Of a DNA stretch of 64,000 bases, positions 52,339-61,000 are shown in pieces. The position numbers and the translations under genes are program-made. Each line of letters begins with the position of its first letter. Position 1 is the stretch's first letter. The stretch comes from an uncultured Mobiluncus sp. (GTDB lineage Bacteria > Actinomycetota > Actinomycetes > Actinomycetales > Actinomycetaceae): positions 1-64,000 of the forward strand of contig NZ_CABTWO010000001.1 of the NCBI RefSeq assembly GCF_902488535.1, given 5' to 3'. The notes beneath the pieces were generated by a model. It saw nothing but the letters and a program-made list of their open reading frames with translations. It did no database searches and had not been told where the DNA came from.

Positions 52339-53364
52339 TCAGCCGGCGTAACCGTTCGGATTCTGCGACTGCCAATTCCACGAATCTCGGCACATATCGT
52401 CCAAACCTAGGCGGGCCTCCCAGCCCAGCAGTTCCCGCGCCAAACTCGCGTCGGCGTAAACCGTGTCAATATCTCCCGGTCGGCGCCCGTCGATAACGTA
52501 AGGAATGGGTTTGCCGCAGGCTCGCTCCATCGCGTGCAGCAACTCCAGCACCGAATACCCCTGCGAGGTGCCCAGGTTTATCGCCTTCGCGCCCCGATGT
52601 TTCAGCCCGTAATCAATGGCGGCCACGTGCCCGCGCCCCAGGTCCATGACGTGAATATAGTCGCGCACCCCGGTTCCGTCCGGAGTGTCGTAGTCGTCGC
52701 CAAAGACGTGCAGTTTTTCGAGCTTACCGACGGCGACCTGGGTGATGTAGGGCATGACATTGTTCGGAATGCCTTTGGGATCCTCGCCAATCCGGCCGGA
52801 GGGATGCGCCCCAATAGGGTTAAAATAACGCAGCAGCACGGCGGAAAACTCGGGGTCGGCATGGCACACGTCTCGCAGCATAATTTCGTTCATCAGCTTG
52901 GACCAGCCGTAGGGGTTCGTAGCGGTGCCGGTCGGCATGGTTTCTTTCAGCGGGGACACCCCGTCGGCTCCGTACACGGTGGCGGAGGAGGAAAAAATCA
53001 TCAGGTGACAGTCGTGGTCCCGCATGGCCCGCACCAGGGTCAGGGTCGCGTTGAGGTTGTTGTCGTAGTATTCCACCGGCTTGGCCACCGATTCCCCCAC
53101 GGCCTTAAGTCCGGCAAAGTTAATGACCCCGTCAATCTGGTGAGATGCAAATATCCGTTGCAAAGCGTCGAGGTCGCGCACGTCTTGCTGATAAAACGGG
53201 ATAGCCTCGCCCACGATTTCTGAGACGCGCGTCATCGCTTCCGCGCTGGAGTTATACAGGTTATCGACGCAGACCGCACGGTATCCCGCCTCATAGAGGC
53301 AAATCAGCGTGTGCGTGCCGATATATCCGGCTCCCCCGGCCACCAAAATAGTTTTCTCAGTCAT
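52339..53364 (-). CDS. galE: UDP-glucose 4-epimerase
   Basis: A 341-residue extended SDR that interconverts UDP-glucose and UDP-galactose. The NAD loop is GGAGYIGTHT, the substrate Ser is in SSSATVYG, the catalytic pair is in NPYGWSK (YxxxK), and RYFNPIGAHPSG binds the sugar nucleotide. Length matches GalE. It provides UDP-galactose for envelope polysaccharide or galactose use. It is the last minus-strand gene of the run SrtE, 51-residue protein, galE, 52 bp after the small gene. Confidence 0.95.
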   Translation of the reverse strand: MTEKTILVAGGAGYIGTHTLICLYEAGYRAVCVDNLYNSSAEAMTRVSEIVGEAIPFYQQDVRDLDALQRIFASHQIDGVINFAGLKAVGESVAKPVEYYDNNLNATLTLVRAMRDHDCHLMIFSSSATVYGADGVSPLKETMPTGTATNPYGWSKLMNEIMLRDVCHADPEFSAVLLRYFNPIGAHPSGRIGEDPKGIPNNVMPYITQVAVGKLEKLHVFGDDYDTPDGTGVRDYIHVMDLGRGHVAAIDYGLKHRGAKAINLGTSQGYSVLELLHAMERACGKPIPYVIDGRRPGDIDTVYADASLARELLGWEARLGLDDMCRDSWNWQSQNPNGYAG

Positions 53365-53416
53365 TGTTTCTTTCCTTTTCTCACAAGGGTCCCCGCTGCG
53401 CTGGCGGGTAAAGGCG

Positions 53417-53572
53417 CTAGTTCACGGTGTTCGGGTTGAGGTTGAAAGTCTCTACCGCCCAGGGGAATCCCCACTGGAACAGCGCGGCCACCACTGCCAA
53501 CACCAAAATCGCCATCTCGATGCAGCGCAGCCACTTCGGGCCGGGCATCACGGTAAACAGCCATTTGTACAT
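53417..53572 (-). CDS. 51-residue single-span membrane protein downstream of the sortase
   Basis: The product opens MYKWLFTVMPGPKWLRC and has one hydrophobic segment (about 20-38) followed by a short polar tail ending NTVN. GAGAGGAAACC stands before the ATG. It begins 17 bp after the class E sortase stop and ends 52 bp before galE. Small proteins with this opening accompany sortase genes in related actinobacteria as I recall, so a role as sortase helper is possible but unproven. Confidence 0.72.
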   Translation of the reverse strand: MYKWLFTVMPGPKWLRCIEMAILVLAVVAALFQWGFPWAVETFNLNPNTVN

Positions 53573-53589
53573 TCTGGTTTCCTCTCTGT

Positions 53590-55056
53590 CTACCCGACCA
53601 AGCCCTCTGCCGGCGCGGAGCTGGCGTCGCCGGGCTTGACAGTCGTGTTCGGGTCAGCCGCCGGGGCATTGGTCCCATCTTGCGGCCCCTCCGGAGCGGT
53701 GCCCTGACCGGCCTGTTTCATTGCATCCAACCCTTTGAGCGCGAAAGGCCGGCCTTGCGTGCGCGGCACCCAGTAAGAAAACTTGGAATACACGATGAAT
53801 CGCTGGGTGTTGCCGTATTCGGGGTGGCAAGTCGTCAGGGTCATCAGCCGTTCATGCGGGACGGTGTCTTTCGCCTCGTGAGGAACCGGGTAAATCACGT
53901 CACCTTGTGACGGCAGGACTATCTCCGTGGACCTGACCTGGTAAACCAGCCAGGCTTGCGAGGTTTCGACCACCAGCGGGTCGCCGGTCTGCAACTCGTG
54001 AACGCGGCGGAACGAGTTTCCATACGAGCGCCGGTGGGCGGCCAAAGCGAAGTTGCCGAGCTCTCCCGGCCCTTGGGTGTCCGTGTAGTGTCCGGCATAA
54101 CCCGTGTCCAGCACGGCCTCGTTCGTGCCCTGCATGATGGGGATAACCATCGAGTCCCAACGCGGCACGTGCAGGGTGGCGAAAGTTTGGCCCACCGCGG
54201 GAATGGTGACGCCAGGAGGCGGGTCGGTGCGCTGTACTTCGGTCGTGGCGGTCGCATCGTTCGCGGTGGAGCTTTGGAAAGACTGCACCGCGGCCGCCGT
54301 AGCGCCTTGCACCTGCCAGGTCGTCACGTACAGCTGCCACACAACGAACAGTCCCAAGACGACACCGACCGTCAGCATGGTTTGTCCAATCCCGCTCATG
54401 ACCAGGACCGATACGGGGGTGCGCCGGCGTTTCGCCGGGGAGGCTGTTTCGTCTGACTCGATTGGTTCGGTGGGTTCGGTTGTCGCGGTGCCCTGTTCCG
54501 GGGGACGGTTCGAGGTTTGCGGGCGGGTTTGTGGTATTGCCGGGGGTTCACCAGGGGTGAGCGCGGGGTTTGCGTGTCGTGTCGCGGCGGCCGGGGGGCG
54601 CGAAGGCGCGGGGGCAAAAGCGGGGACCGCCGGGTTCGCCGTGCCGGGTACCTGGTGATTCGCTAGGCCCGGCACCGGGGGATTCGCTAAGCCTGGAACC
54701 GGCGGGTTTGCCGCGTTGCGCGCCGGTACAGCGGGAGGAACCGGACGGTTAGGCTGGGGCAACGCGGGTCGAGCCGCGCCCGAAGTATCGGCCGGAGATT
54801 GGAAACCTGCAGGTGGAACCGCCCTTGTGACCCCTTGTGGAGCCACCTGGGGCGGTCGGACAGACGGCTGCGAGGACGGCTGCGCCCCGTAAGGAGGGAC
54901 CCCGGCAGGCTGCGTAACGGGAGGCTGTACCACGGGGGGCTGGGCCGGAGCAGGCGACAGTGGCGCGGGTGACAGCGGTGCCGCAGACGGTTCCTGAGAC
55001 TCGCGGCGCTGACGGCGCGAGGGAAACCGCTGTGGTACGGGACGCTCTTCACTCAT
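53590..55056 (-). CDS. srtE: Class E sortase
   Basis: A 488-residue membrane transpeptidase. Residues 1-210 are a cytoplasmic Pro/Ala/Gln-rich region with short repeats of NPPVPGLA; one span follows (about 215-245); the sortase domain runs about 285-430. The active site is His341 in LAAHR, Cys410 in TLTTCHP and Arg419 in NTQRF; TLTTCHPEY is the class E pattern. Class E enzymes recognise LAxTG rather than LPxTG, fitting the LARTG protein at 58058. The ATG at 55056 follows AAGGGG; an upstream in-frame start would add 12 residues. It diverges from crgA. Confidence 0.92.
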   Translation of the reverse strand: MSEERPVPQRFPSRRQRRESQEPSAAPLSPAPLSPAPAQPPVVQPPVTQPAGVPPYGAQPSSQPSVRPPQVAPQGVTRAVPPAGFQSPADTSGAARPALPQPNRPVPPAVPARNAANPPVPGLANPPVPGLANHQVPGTANPAVPAFAPAPSRPPAAATRHANPALTPGEPPAIPQTRPQTSNRPPEQGTATTEPTEPIESDETASPAKRRRTPVSVLVMSGIGQTMLTVGVVLGLFVVWQLYVTTWQVQGATAAAVQSFQSSTANDATATTEVQRTDPPPGVTIPAVGQTFATLHVPRWDSMVIPIMQGTNEAVLDTGYAGHYTDTQGPGELGNFALAAHRRSYGNSFRRVHELQTGDPLVVETSQAWLVYQVRSTEIVLPSQGDVIYPVPHEAKDTVPHERLMTLTTCHPEYGNTQRFIVYSKFSYWVPRTQGRPFALKGLDAMKQAGQGTAPEGPQDGTNAPAADPNTTVKPGDASSAPAEGLVG

Positions 55057-55169
55057 TCCAACCCCTTGACGCGCGGATAAACCAACGTCCAAATTTTACC
55101 AATTTCCAAAGGTTTTGGCTTACGGTTATCATTAACCTGTTAAGCAATCTTTTGTCACAAGGAGTCATT

Positions 55170-55442
55170 GTGCCCGAATCCAAAAAGCGCAAGCGCGCCT
55201 CGAAAGTGGTTAAGTCTGACAGCGAGTTGCGTCCCTCGTGGACTGAGGATATGAAGCGCTCCCCCAGCTGGTATGCTCCGGCGGCCCTGATTATCATGGG
55301 CGTGGGTCTGCTGTGGATTGTGTTGCACTATATCCTGGCGCAAACCGCGGGGATTAATCTGTTGGGACTGGGCAACTGGAACATCGCGGTGGGATTCGGC
55401 GTCATCATGGTCGGTTTCATCATGCTGATGTGGTGGAAATAG
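55170..55442 (+). CDS. crgA: Cell division protein CrgA
   Basis: A 90-residue membrane protein with a basic N terminus (PESKKRKRASK) and two spans (about 37-57 and 67-87), as in actinobacterial CrgA. The SPSWYAPAALIIMGVGLLWI and NWNIAVGFGVIMVGF stretches are family-typical. It helps place and stabilise the divisome, contacting FtsZ, FtsQ and PBPs in mycobacteria. AAGGAG lies 5 bases before the GTG at 55170, which fixes the start; the longer reading frame upstream is not coding. Confidence 0.93.
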   Translation: MPESKKRKRASKVVKSDSELRPSWTEDMKRSPSWYAPAALIIMGVGLLWIVLHYILAQTAGINLLGLGNWNIAVGFGVIMVGFIMLMWWK

Positions 55443-55502
55443 GGCTTTTTTTCTGCTTAATTTTTATTGCTCGCCAACTCGGGGGGATCCGCGCGAGGCC
55501 TA

Positions 55503-55550
55503 GGGGGGTCACGGACCCCCCTCACTTTTCGTTGTGTTTACAACGAAAAG
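55503..55550. repeat. Two adjacent perfect hairpins in the crgA 3' gap
   Basis: GGGGGGTC-ACG-GACCCCCC (55503-55521) is followed after three bases by CTTTTCGTTGT-GTTT-ACAACGAAAAG (55525-55550). Both stems are perfect. They lie in the 242-bp gap between convergent genes; one or both may end crgA transcription, or the pair may be a dispersed palindromic element. Confidence 0.6.
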
Positions 55551-55636
55551 CACACCCCCTAGTCTCGCGCTTGGGTTCCGCCCCTTCGTTTTCCGAGCAA
55601 TAACAGTAACAGCGAAAGCAAATCCGGGGGAGTGCT

Positions 55637-55673
55637 AAAAAACCGACCGGCAGCGTCAGCCGGTCGGTTTTTT
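55637..55673. terminator. Bidirectional intrinsic terminator
   Basis: A6 then CCGACCGGC (55643-55651), loop AGCGTCA, GCCGGTCGG (55659-55667) and T6. It serves the minus-strand gene that ends at 55685 and can also stop plus-strand transcripts from crgA. Confidence 0.92.
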
Positions 55674-55684
55674 GAAGTTTGTTT

Positions 55685-56116
55685 TTACTTGTCGTCGGCG
55701 ACAACGACCAAGTCATCGTCGTCGATGTCCTCCCAGGATTCCTCAGCCCAGGGATCCTCGACCGGACGGCTTCGGCTGTACAAAATAAACCCAGCCACCG
55801 CGGCGGCTCCGGTCAACAGAATAGTCGCCAACCAGGGGTGACGAATCGGGCACTTCTTTTTGGGGTTCATAGCTGATTTGACTCCTTCACTAGCTTTGGA
55901 AACTTTTTCGGCAATAGTACCGTCACCGGCAACTGCCTTCGACACTGCCTCGTTTACGGCTTGCGCCCGCGGCAGGAGGTCTGTTTTCACCTTAGTGCCG
56001 AAGTCCCCGACGGCTCCGCGAGCCTTTCCAGCAACCTCGGCAGCATTCAGTGCCATGTCTTCCCCGGCTCGCTTCATGCAGTCCATATCGATGCATTTCG
56101 ACAAGTTATCCAGCAT
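55685..56116 (-). CDS. Small membrane protein with acidic C terminus, function unknown
   Basis: A 143-residue protein. Residues 1-85 are Ala/Lys/Glu-rich and likely helical (repeated alanine/valine heptads); a basic patch NPKKKCPIRHP precedes one span (about 95-112); the last 30 residues are strongly acidic (DIDDDDLVVV). AAGGAT lies before the ATG. It ends at a bidirectional terminator. Similar small helical proteins lie near the cyclophilin gene in other actinobacteria, but I cannot name the family. Confidence 0.68.
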   Translation of the reverse strand: MLDNLSKCIDMDCMKRAGEDMALNAAEVAGKARGAVGDFGTKVKTDLLPRAQAVNEAVSKAVAGDGTIAEKVSKASEGVKSAMNPKKKCPIRHPWLATILLTGAAAVAGFILYSRSRPVEDPWAEESWEDIDDDDLVVVADDK

Positions 56117-56305
56117 TGGATCCTTCTTTCACTCACACCGAGCCGAACGGACACGGTTGGTACTATTTTGCCTCTTATTTGGAATTTTTGCAGGAAATAG
56201 GCATGTTCATTTTTCCTGACCGGCCCACAGCGGGGCCTCGCCGTGTGCGTTGAGAGTGCCTAAAATTGCTTTGCGCCTAGGCCGCGCGCATGAAAAGATA
56301 GAACT

Positions 56306-56827
56306 ATGCAAGCAACAATTCACACTTCTGCAGGCGACATCAGCCTGGAACTTTATCCGCAATCCGCGCCGATCACGGTGAAAAACTTTACCGACCTGGC
56401 GACCGGTGCGCGTCAATGGACTCACCCAATTACCGGGGAAACCTCCACGGACCCGCTCTACAACGGCACGGTGTTTCACCGGGTCATCTCTGGTTTCATG
56501 ATTCAAGGCGGGGATCCCATCGGTACCGGCACCGGCGGGCCGGGCTACGTATTTGACGACGAAATCGACCCGGCCTTGGGATTCACCGAACCTTACCTGT
56601 TGGCGATGGCCAACGCCGGCACGCGCGGCGGCCAGGGCACCAACGGTTCCCAGTTCTTTATCACGGTCGCCCCGACCACTTGGCTCAACGGCAAGCACAC
56701 GATTTTTGGCCGCGTCCTGGACGATGCGTCTCGCGCCGTCGTAGACAAAATCGCCGCAACCCAAACGGACCGCTCGGATCGTCCCCTGGAGGACGTCATG
56801 ATTGAGTCCATCGACATCACGGAGTAA
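56306..56827 (+). CDS. ppiA: Cyclophilin-type peptidyl-prolyl cis-trans isomerase
   Basis: A 173-residue cytosolic cyclophilin. Active-site segments are FHRVISGFMIQGGDP (Arg, Phe, Met, Gln), GTNGSQFFITV and WLNGKHTIFGRV, where the catalytic Arg and the proline-pocket residues lie. It catalyses prolyl isomerisation in protein folding. No signal peptide is present. In many actinobacteria the gene stands next to a rhomboid protease and crgA, the same order as here. Confidence 0.94.
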   Translation: MQATIHTSAGDISLELYPQSAPITVKNFTDLATGARQWTHPITGETSTDPLYNGTVFHRVISGFMIQGGDPIGTGTGGPGYVFDDEIDPALGFTEPYLLAMANAGTRGGQGTNGSQFFITVAPTTWLNGKHTIFGRVLDDASRAVVDKIAATQTDRSDRPLEDVMIESIDITE

Positions 56828-56875
56828 ACCCGTTTGACCCCGACACTCCGGCGGTTTTGAATGTACTGTTAAGTC

Positions 56876-57751
56876 ATGAAAAACACCGCAACAGCCCCTA
56901 AGCCTTACGTGACTTGGGGGCTTTGTATTGCCTTAATCATCGTCTGGGTTGCCGAGCTGTTTATCCCCGGAGTCATTCAGAACTTTGCTTTTCTGCCGCT
57001 CCTAGGCCTGTTTGAGCCGTGGCGTTTCATCACCGCGGCGTTCCTGCACTCGGTGCCGACACCGTTCCACCTGGCGTTCAACACCTGGGCTTTGCTGGTG
57101 GTCGGCAGGGCGCTGGAGCCGGTCGTGGGTCACGTGAAACTGGCCCTCGCGTTTGTCATCAGCGCTTTCGGGGCGCTCATGGCGCAATGCCTGACCGTTT
57201 TTGTCGACCCGAACGCCTGGATTACCCCCACGGTAGGCGCGTCCGGGGCGGTCTTTGGGTTCTTTGGAATGGTCCTGGCGATTCAAAAGGTGCTGCGCCT
57301 GCCCTGGACAGAAATGGCGACCTTAATCGGGCTGAACTTTGTGATAGGGTTCATGGTTCCTAACGTCGCCTGGGTGGCCCATCTGGGGGGCTTGGTGGTA
57401 GGTCTGGTGCTGGGAGCCTACACCGGCTGGGTGCTGCGTCACGCGACCTACGTAGCAGTTCCGGGCACGGGCTCGGACGACACTCGCTTCGCGGCCAACG
57501 CGCCCGAGCCACTGCAGTATCCAGACCCCGCTCTCAGTTCACCGGACACTCCGGAGACTTCCAATGCAACGGCGTCAGACGGGGCGGATTCCCCGGCCGC
57601 TCCGGCCGCTCCCGTGGTGCGCCGAGTGACCAATACCACCACACGGCTGCGTGACCTGGCGGTTTACGGCGGAGTTTTCGCCGTGCTGATAGTGAGCAAC
57701 TGGGCTTTCTATCATTTCAACTACGAGGCTATCTACAGTTTCTTTAAATAA
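56876..57751 (+). CDS. Rhomboid-family intramembrane serine protease
   Basis: A 291-residue polytopic protein with about seven spans. The catalytic dyad is Ser123 in GASGAVFG and His169 in AHLGG; HLAFNTWALLVVG is the usual HxxxN segment of TM2. The loop between the sixth and last spans (about 195-265) is an Ala/Pro/Asp/Thr-rich insert. It cleaves membrane-protein segments within the bilayer; substrates are unknown. A terminator follows 29 bp downstream. Confidence 0.92.
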   Translation: MKNTATAPKPYVTWGLCIALIIVWVAELFIPGVIQNFAFLPLLGLFEPWRFITAAFLHSVPTPFHLAFNTWALLVVGRALEPVVGHVKLALAFVISAFGALMAQCLTVFVDPNAWITPTVGASGAVFGFFGMVLAIQKVLRLPWTEMATLIGLNFVIGFMVPNVAWVAHLGGLVVGLVLGAYTGWVLRHATYVAVPGTGSDDTRFAANAPEPLQYPDPALSSPDTPETSNATASDGADSPAAPAAPVVRRVTNTTTRLRDLAVYGGVFAVLIVSNWAFYHFNYEAIYSFFK

Positions 57752-57779
57752 TTCCCCAGAAGCGGACTTATAAGGGGAG

Positions 57780-57823
57780 AATAGCCGGGTAGCTGCCATT
57801 ATTGGCAGCTACGGCGCTATTTT
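57780..57823 (+). terminator. Terminator of the rhomboid gene
   Basis: GTAGCTGCCA (57789-57798), loop TTAT, TGGCAGCTAC (57803-57812), flanked by an outer AATAGC/GCTATT stem and a run of T. The rest of the gap to 57995 shows only a small GGCGTAA/TTACGCC hairpin (57868-57885) and no gene. Confidence 0.85.
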
Positions 57824-57995
57824 CACGCTTTAGCCACAACTCCAGAGGGTAGACGCGGATATGCCAGGGCGTAAAACATTACGCCAGCGGACAAAACCCA
57901 GTTCACAGGTAATCCACAAACCTGGGACTTACCCCGCTGTCATTTCGAGGCAGGCGTAGGCGCGAACCATCAACAACGGCCATAAAACTGCACAA

Positions 57996-58031
57996 GCTGA
58001 AACGGCGAGGTCGTGAGACCTCGCCGTTTCA
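57996..58031 (-). terminator. Perfect 16-bp stem-loop after the giant surface-protein gene
   Basis: CTGAAACGGCGAGGTC, loop GTGA, then the exact complement. It lies 27 bp after the stop of the minus-strand VaFE gene. There is no strong T run, but the stem is long and fits a terminator or mRNA 3' end protector. Confidence 0.75.
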
Positions 58032-58057
58032 GTATTACAGCCTAGGGCTTATGTCGC

Positions 58058-61000
58058 CTACTGAGCGTCAGACTGGCGCTTGCGCCGTGCTGCCAGCAGA
58101 CCAATCCCTGCACCTGCCGCAATCATCAGGATGGACAAGCCACCAAAGATTGCTGCTTGTGCACCGGTCCGAGCTAATGTTGGCGGAACCTTCGGGTGCA
58201 TCGGAGGCAGGGTGGTTGCCGGGGCAACCGGGATGGTCGGCGGGGTATTCGGCGTAGTCGACGGCGGAGTCGTCGTCTCAGACTTCACCGGAGGCGTAGG
58301 CGGAGTCGTGGTCTTAGACTCTACCGGAGGCGTAGGCGGCGTAGTACCAGGCGTGTACGGCGGCGGGGTCGGCCGCTTCACCACGTTCACGGTCTGCGAA
58401 GCATCGTCGAGATCTTCGTGAGCCAGAACCGGGGTGTAGGTGCCAGCCGGAGCCGTACCAGCCTTGGGCAGGTTACCAGCGTAGGCCTTCTCAAAGACGA
58501 CCAGCTTCTCGCCATTAGCCAAGCCTGCCGTATCCTTCGCGGTCAGCGGAATCGACATCTTCCAGCTGCCGGAGCCGTCAGCCTCAGCCTTCAAGCCGGC
58601 CACGGTCACAGGTGAACCAACGATGGAGCCGTCGGACTTCTTGACCAAGGTACCAACCAAGGTGTAGTCAGCACCAGCCTTCAAGCCACTGTAGGTCACC
58701 GTGTCGTTCACGGTCGCGCCCTCACCAGCGGTAATCGCCTTGCCGCCGGACAGGTCAGCCGTGGTCTGGAGGCTCAGAGCCGGACGACGAGTGATGATCT
58801 GTTTCGGATCAGCGTTGTCGCGGTGTTCCACAATCGGCTTGTCGTTGGCCTTGGGCTGTCCGCCATCCTTCGTCATCTCGTAGAGAGATTCGAAGAATAC
58901 CACGTCAGCATCCGGGTTAGCGTTGGCGGGAACCACCATCGGCTTGTCCTTGTCAACGACCCACTCGCTGTTATCGGTTTCAGCCGTGACCTTCGTCCAC
59001 TTCACCAGCGGGTTGCCATCGGCACCCAGCACCGGCTTGTTGTCGTTCGGGTCAGCCGTGTCATCGACGTAAACCAGTTCGGTCTTGAGCCAGTAGTCGC
59101 GTCCTTGCACCAGGTTGGTGTAGGTGACGGTATCGACCACAGCCGTGTCCTCACTCGGCTTGAGCATCTTGCCATCATCCGCAGTACGAGCCACGGTCGC
59201 CAAGGTCGGCGTAACCAAGCTGAACTCGTTGAGAGCGGTGACGCTCACAGTGGCAGCCGGGGTGATGGTGAAGGTCTTGGTGGTACCTTCAGCACCATCA
59301 GTCCAGCCTTCAGACTTCCACGTAACCTTCCACTTTGCCTGGGTCGGAATCTGCGCCTTGGCGTCGGTTTCCGTAATGGTTATCTCAGTACCAGTCGGGA
59401 AGCCGTCGAACCGCGGGCTGACAGCCTTGCTCGGATCCTTCGGGTCAACCGTCAGGTTGAAGCTACCCTCCAGAGCGGTTCCTTGCTTGGCGGTCTTACC
59501 ATCCGGCACTTTAGCCTCGTAGGTAAAGCTCCAAGTCGTTGGAATCTTAGCCACCACGTCAGCGGGCAGATCCGCAGCCGTCTTGACTACCTTGGTGACC
59601 TGGAATCCACCGAAGTGAGTGGAAACCTCGAGCCACTGAGTGCCCTTACCCGGAGCGAGATTCTCTTCATGGTGGAAGGCAATCAAGCCTGCAGCAGTCT
59701 TGCCGGTCGGCAACTTGGACAACTGCGTCTCGAACGCATCCCTATCCTGAGGCATCCGATACAGGTCTTCCCACAAGACGACCGTCTTATGTTCCTGAAT
59801 CAGCTCGGACGGAACCTTCACATCGATGGTCCAAGTACCACTGTGACCACCCTTGACGTAGCCGCCCTCAACAGTGACTTCGCGCACCTCAGAGGGGACG
59901 TAGTCAATCTTGTGGGCCTGGCCCGCCTTGTCGTATTCGACAAAGTAGGTGTGCAACAGGTACTTGCCGCCCTGCAGGTTCTGGTACTTCACCAGGTCGG
60001 TAATCGTGTCGCCATTGCTGGCCTTCTTATCGAACTTACCGGTGGTGTGCGTACCGATGGTGACTTCATTGGTGAACACGTTTTCAGCAGTCACTGTCAC
60101 GTTCGCAACGCGGTCTTTACCGTTCGGCGTGCCACCGACAATCACTGTACCCTCGCCGTTCTTCGTGGACTCAACGGTGACGCCGTTGGCCTCGGTGAAC
60201 TTCACGGTGTCCTTCAATCCGGCTTGCTCTTCAGCATTCTGGACATTCTCGGTGATGGTGCACTTGTCACCCACGGGAATACCGTCAATGGTCGCGGATT
60301 GACCTTCGTGCAGGGTAATCGTGTCAGTCGAACCCTTTTCGGTACAGGCGACCGTGAACACGTACTTCGCGTTGGTACGTTCGACATTCGCGGTGTTCTC
60401 ATCCCATCCGGTCACAGCCTTTGTCAGGGTCAAGGACCCGAACTCAGGCCGGTTCACGGTGATGGACTGAGATTTGGCAGTAATGTCGTTGTGCGTAGCC
60501 ACCGGCTTGTTGTCACCCTTCGGGGTCACCTTGCCGCCGTCAGCACTTTCATACGTGCCTTCCGCCCACAGCTGCTCGAACACAACCAGGTTGTCGCCGT
60601 CGGACTTAATGTCCGCAGCCTTGACGGTGATGTCCATAGTCGTTTCGTAAACCTTGACATCCTTACCGTACTTGGCGATTTCGTCAGCATTCGGGTCCAC
60701 AGCCATGCTCGCGGTGACCTTTACGGTCTTCGCGTTAGTAGCCAAGGAACCAGTGTTGCCCGCATCGTAGGCGGTCTTGCTGTAAACCTGACCGTCCAGA
60801 GCGTAGGTCTTGCCTTCCTCGACGTTCACCATGCGGATTACGTCGTGAACCGTGTAGGTTTCGGGAGCCTTCTTGCCTTCCTTGTTGACGCCTTCCCAAA
60901 CCGTCAGGCTTGACTTCTTGTCGTCAACACTGGCAAGGGTGCCCACGCCAGGATGCTTGACCTTCACAATCTGGTTCTCATCCTTCGGATCCTTGTGTTC

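Noticed and set aside
58823..60913. Open frame of 696 codons on the plus strand inside the giant surface-protein gene
   Set aside because: It is antisense to conserved VaFE repeats, has no Shine-Dalgarno sequence or recognisable domain, and arises from the codon bias of the repeats.
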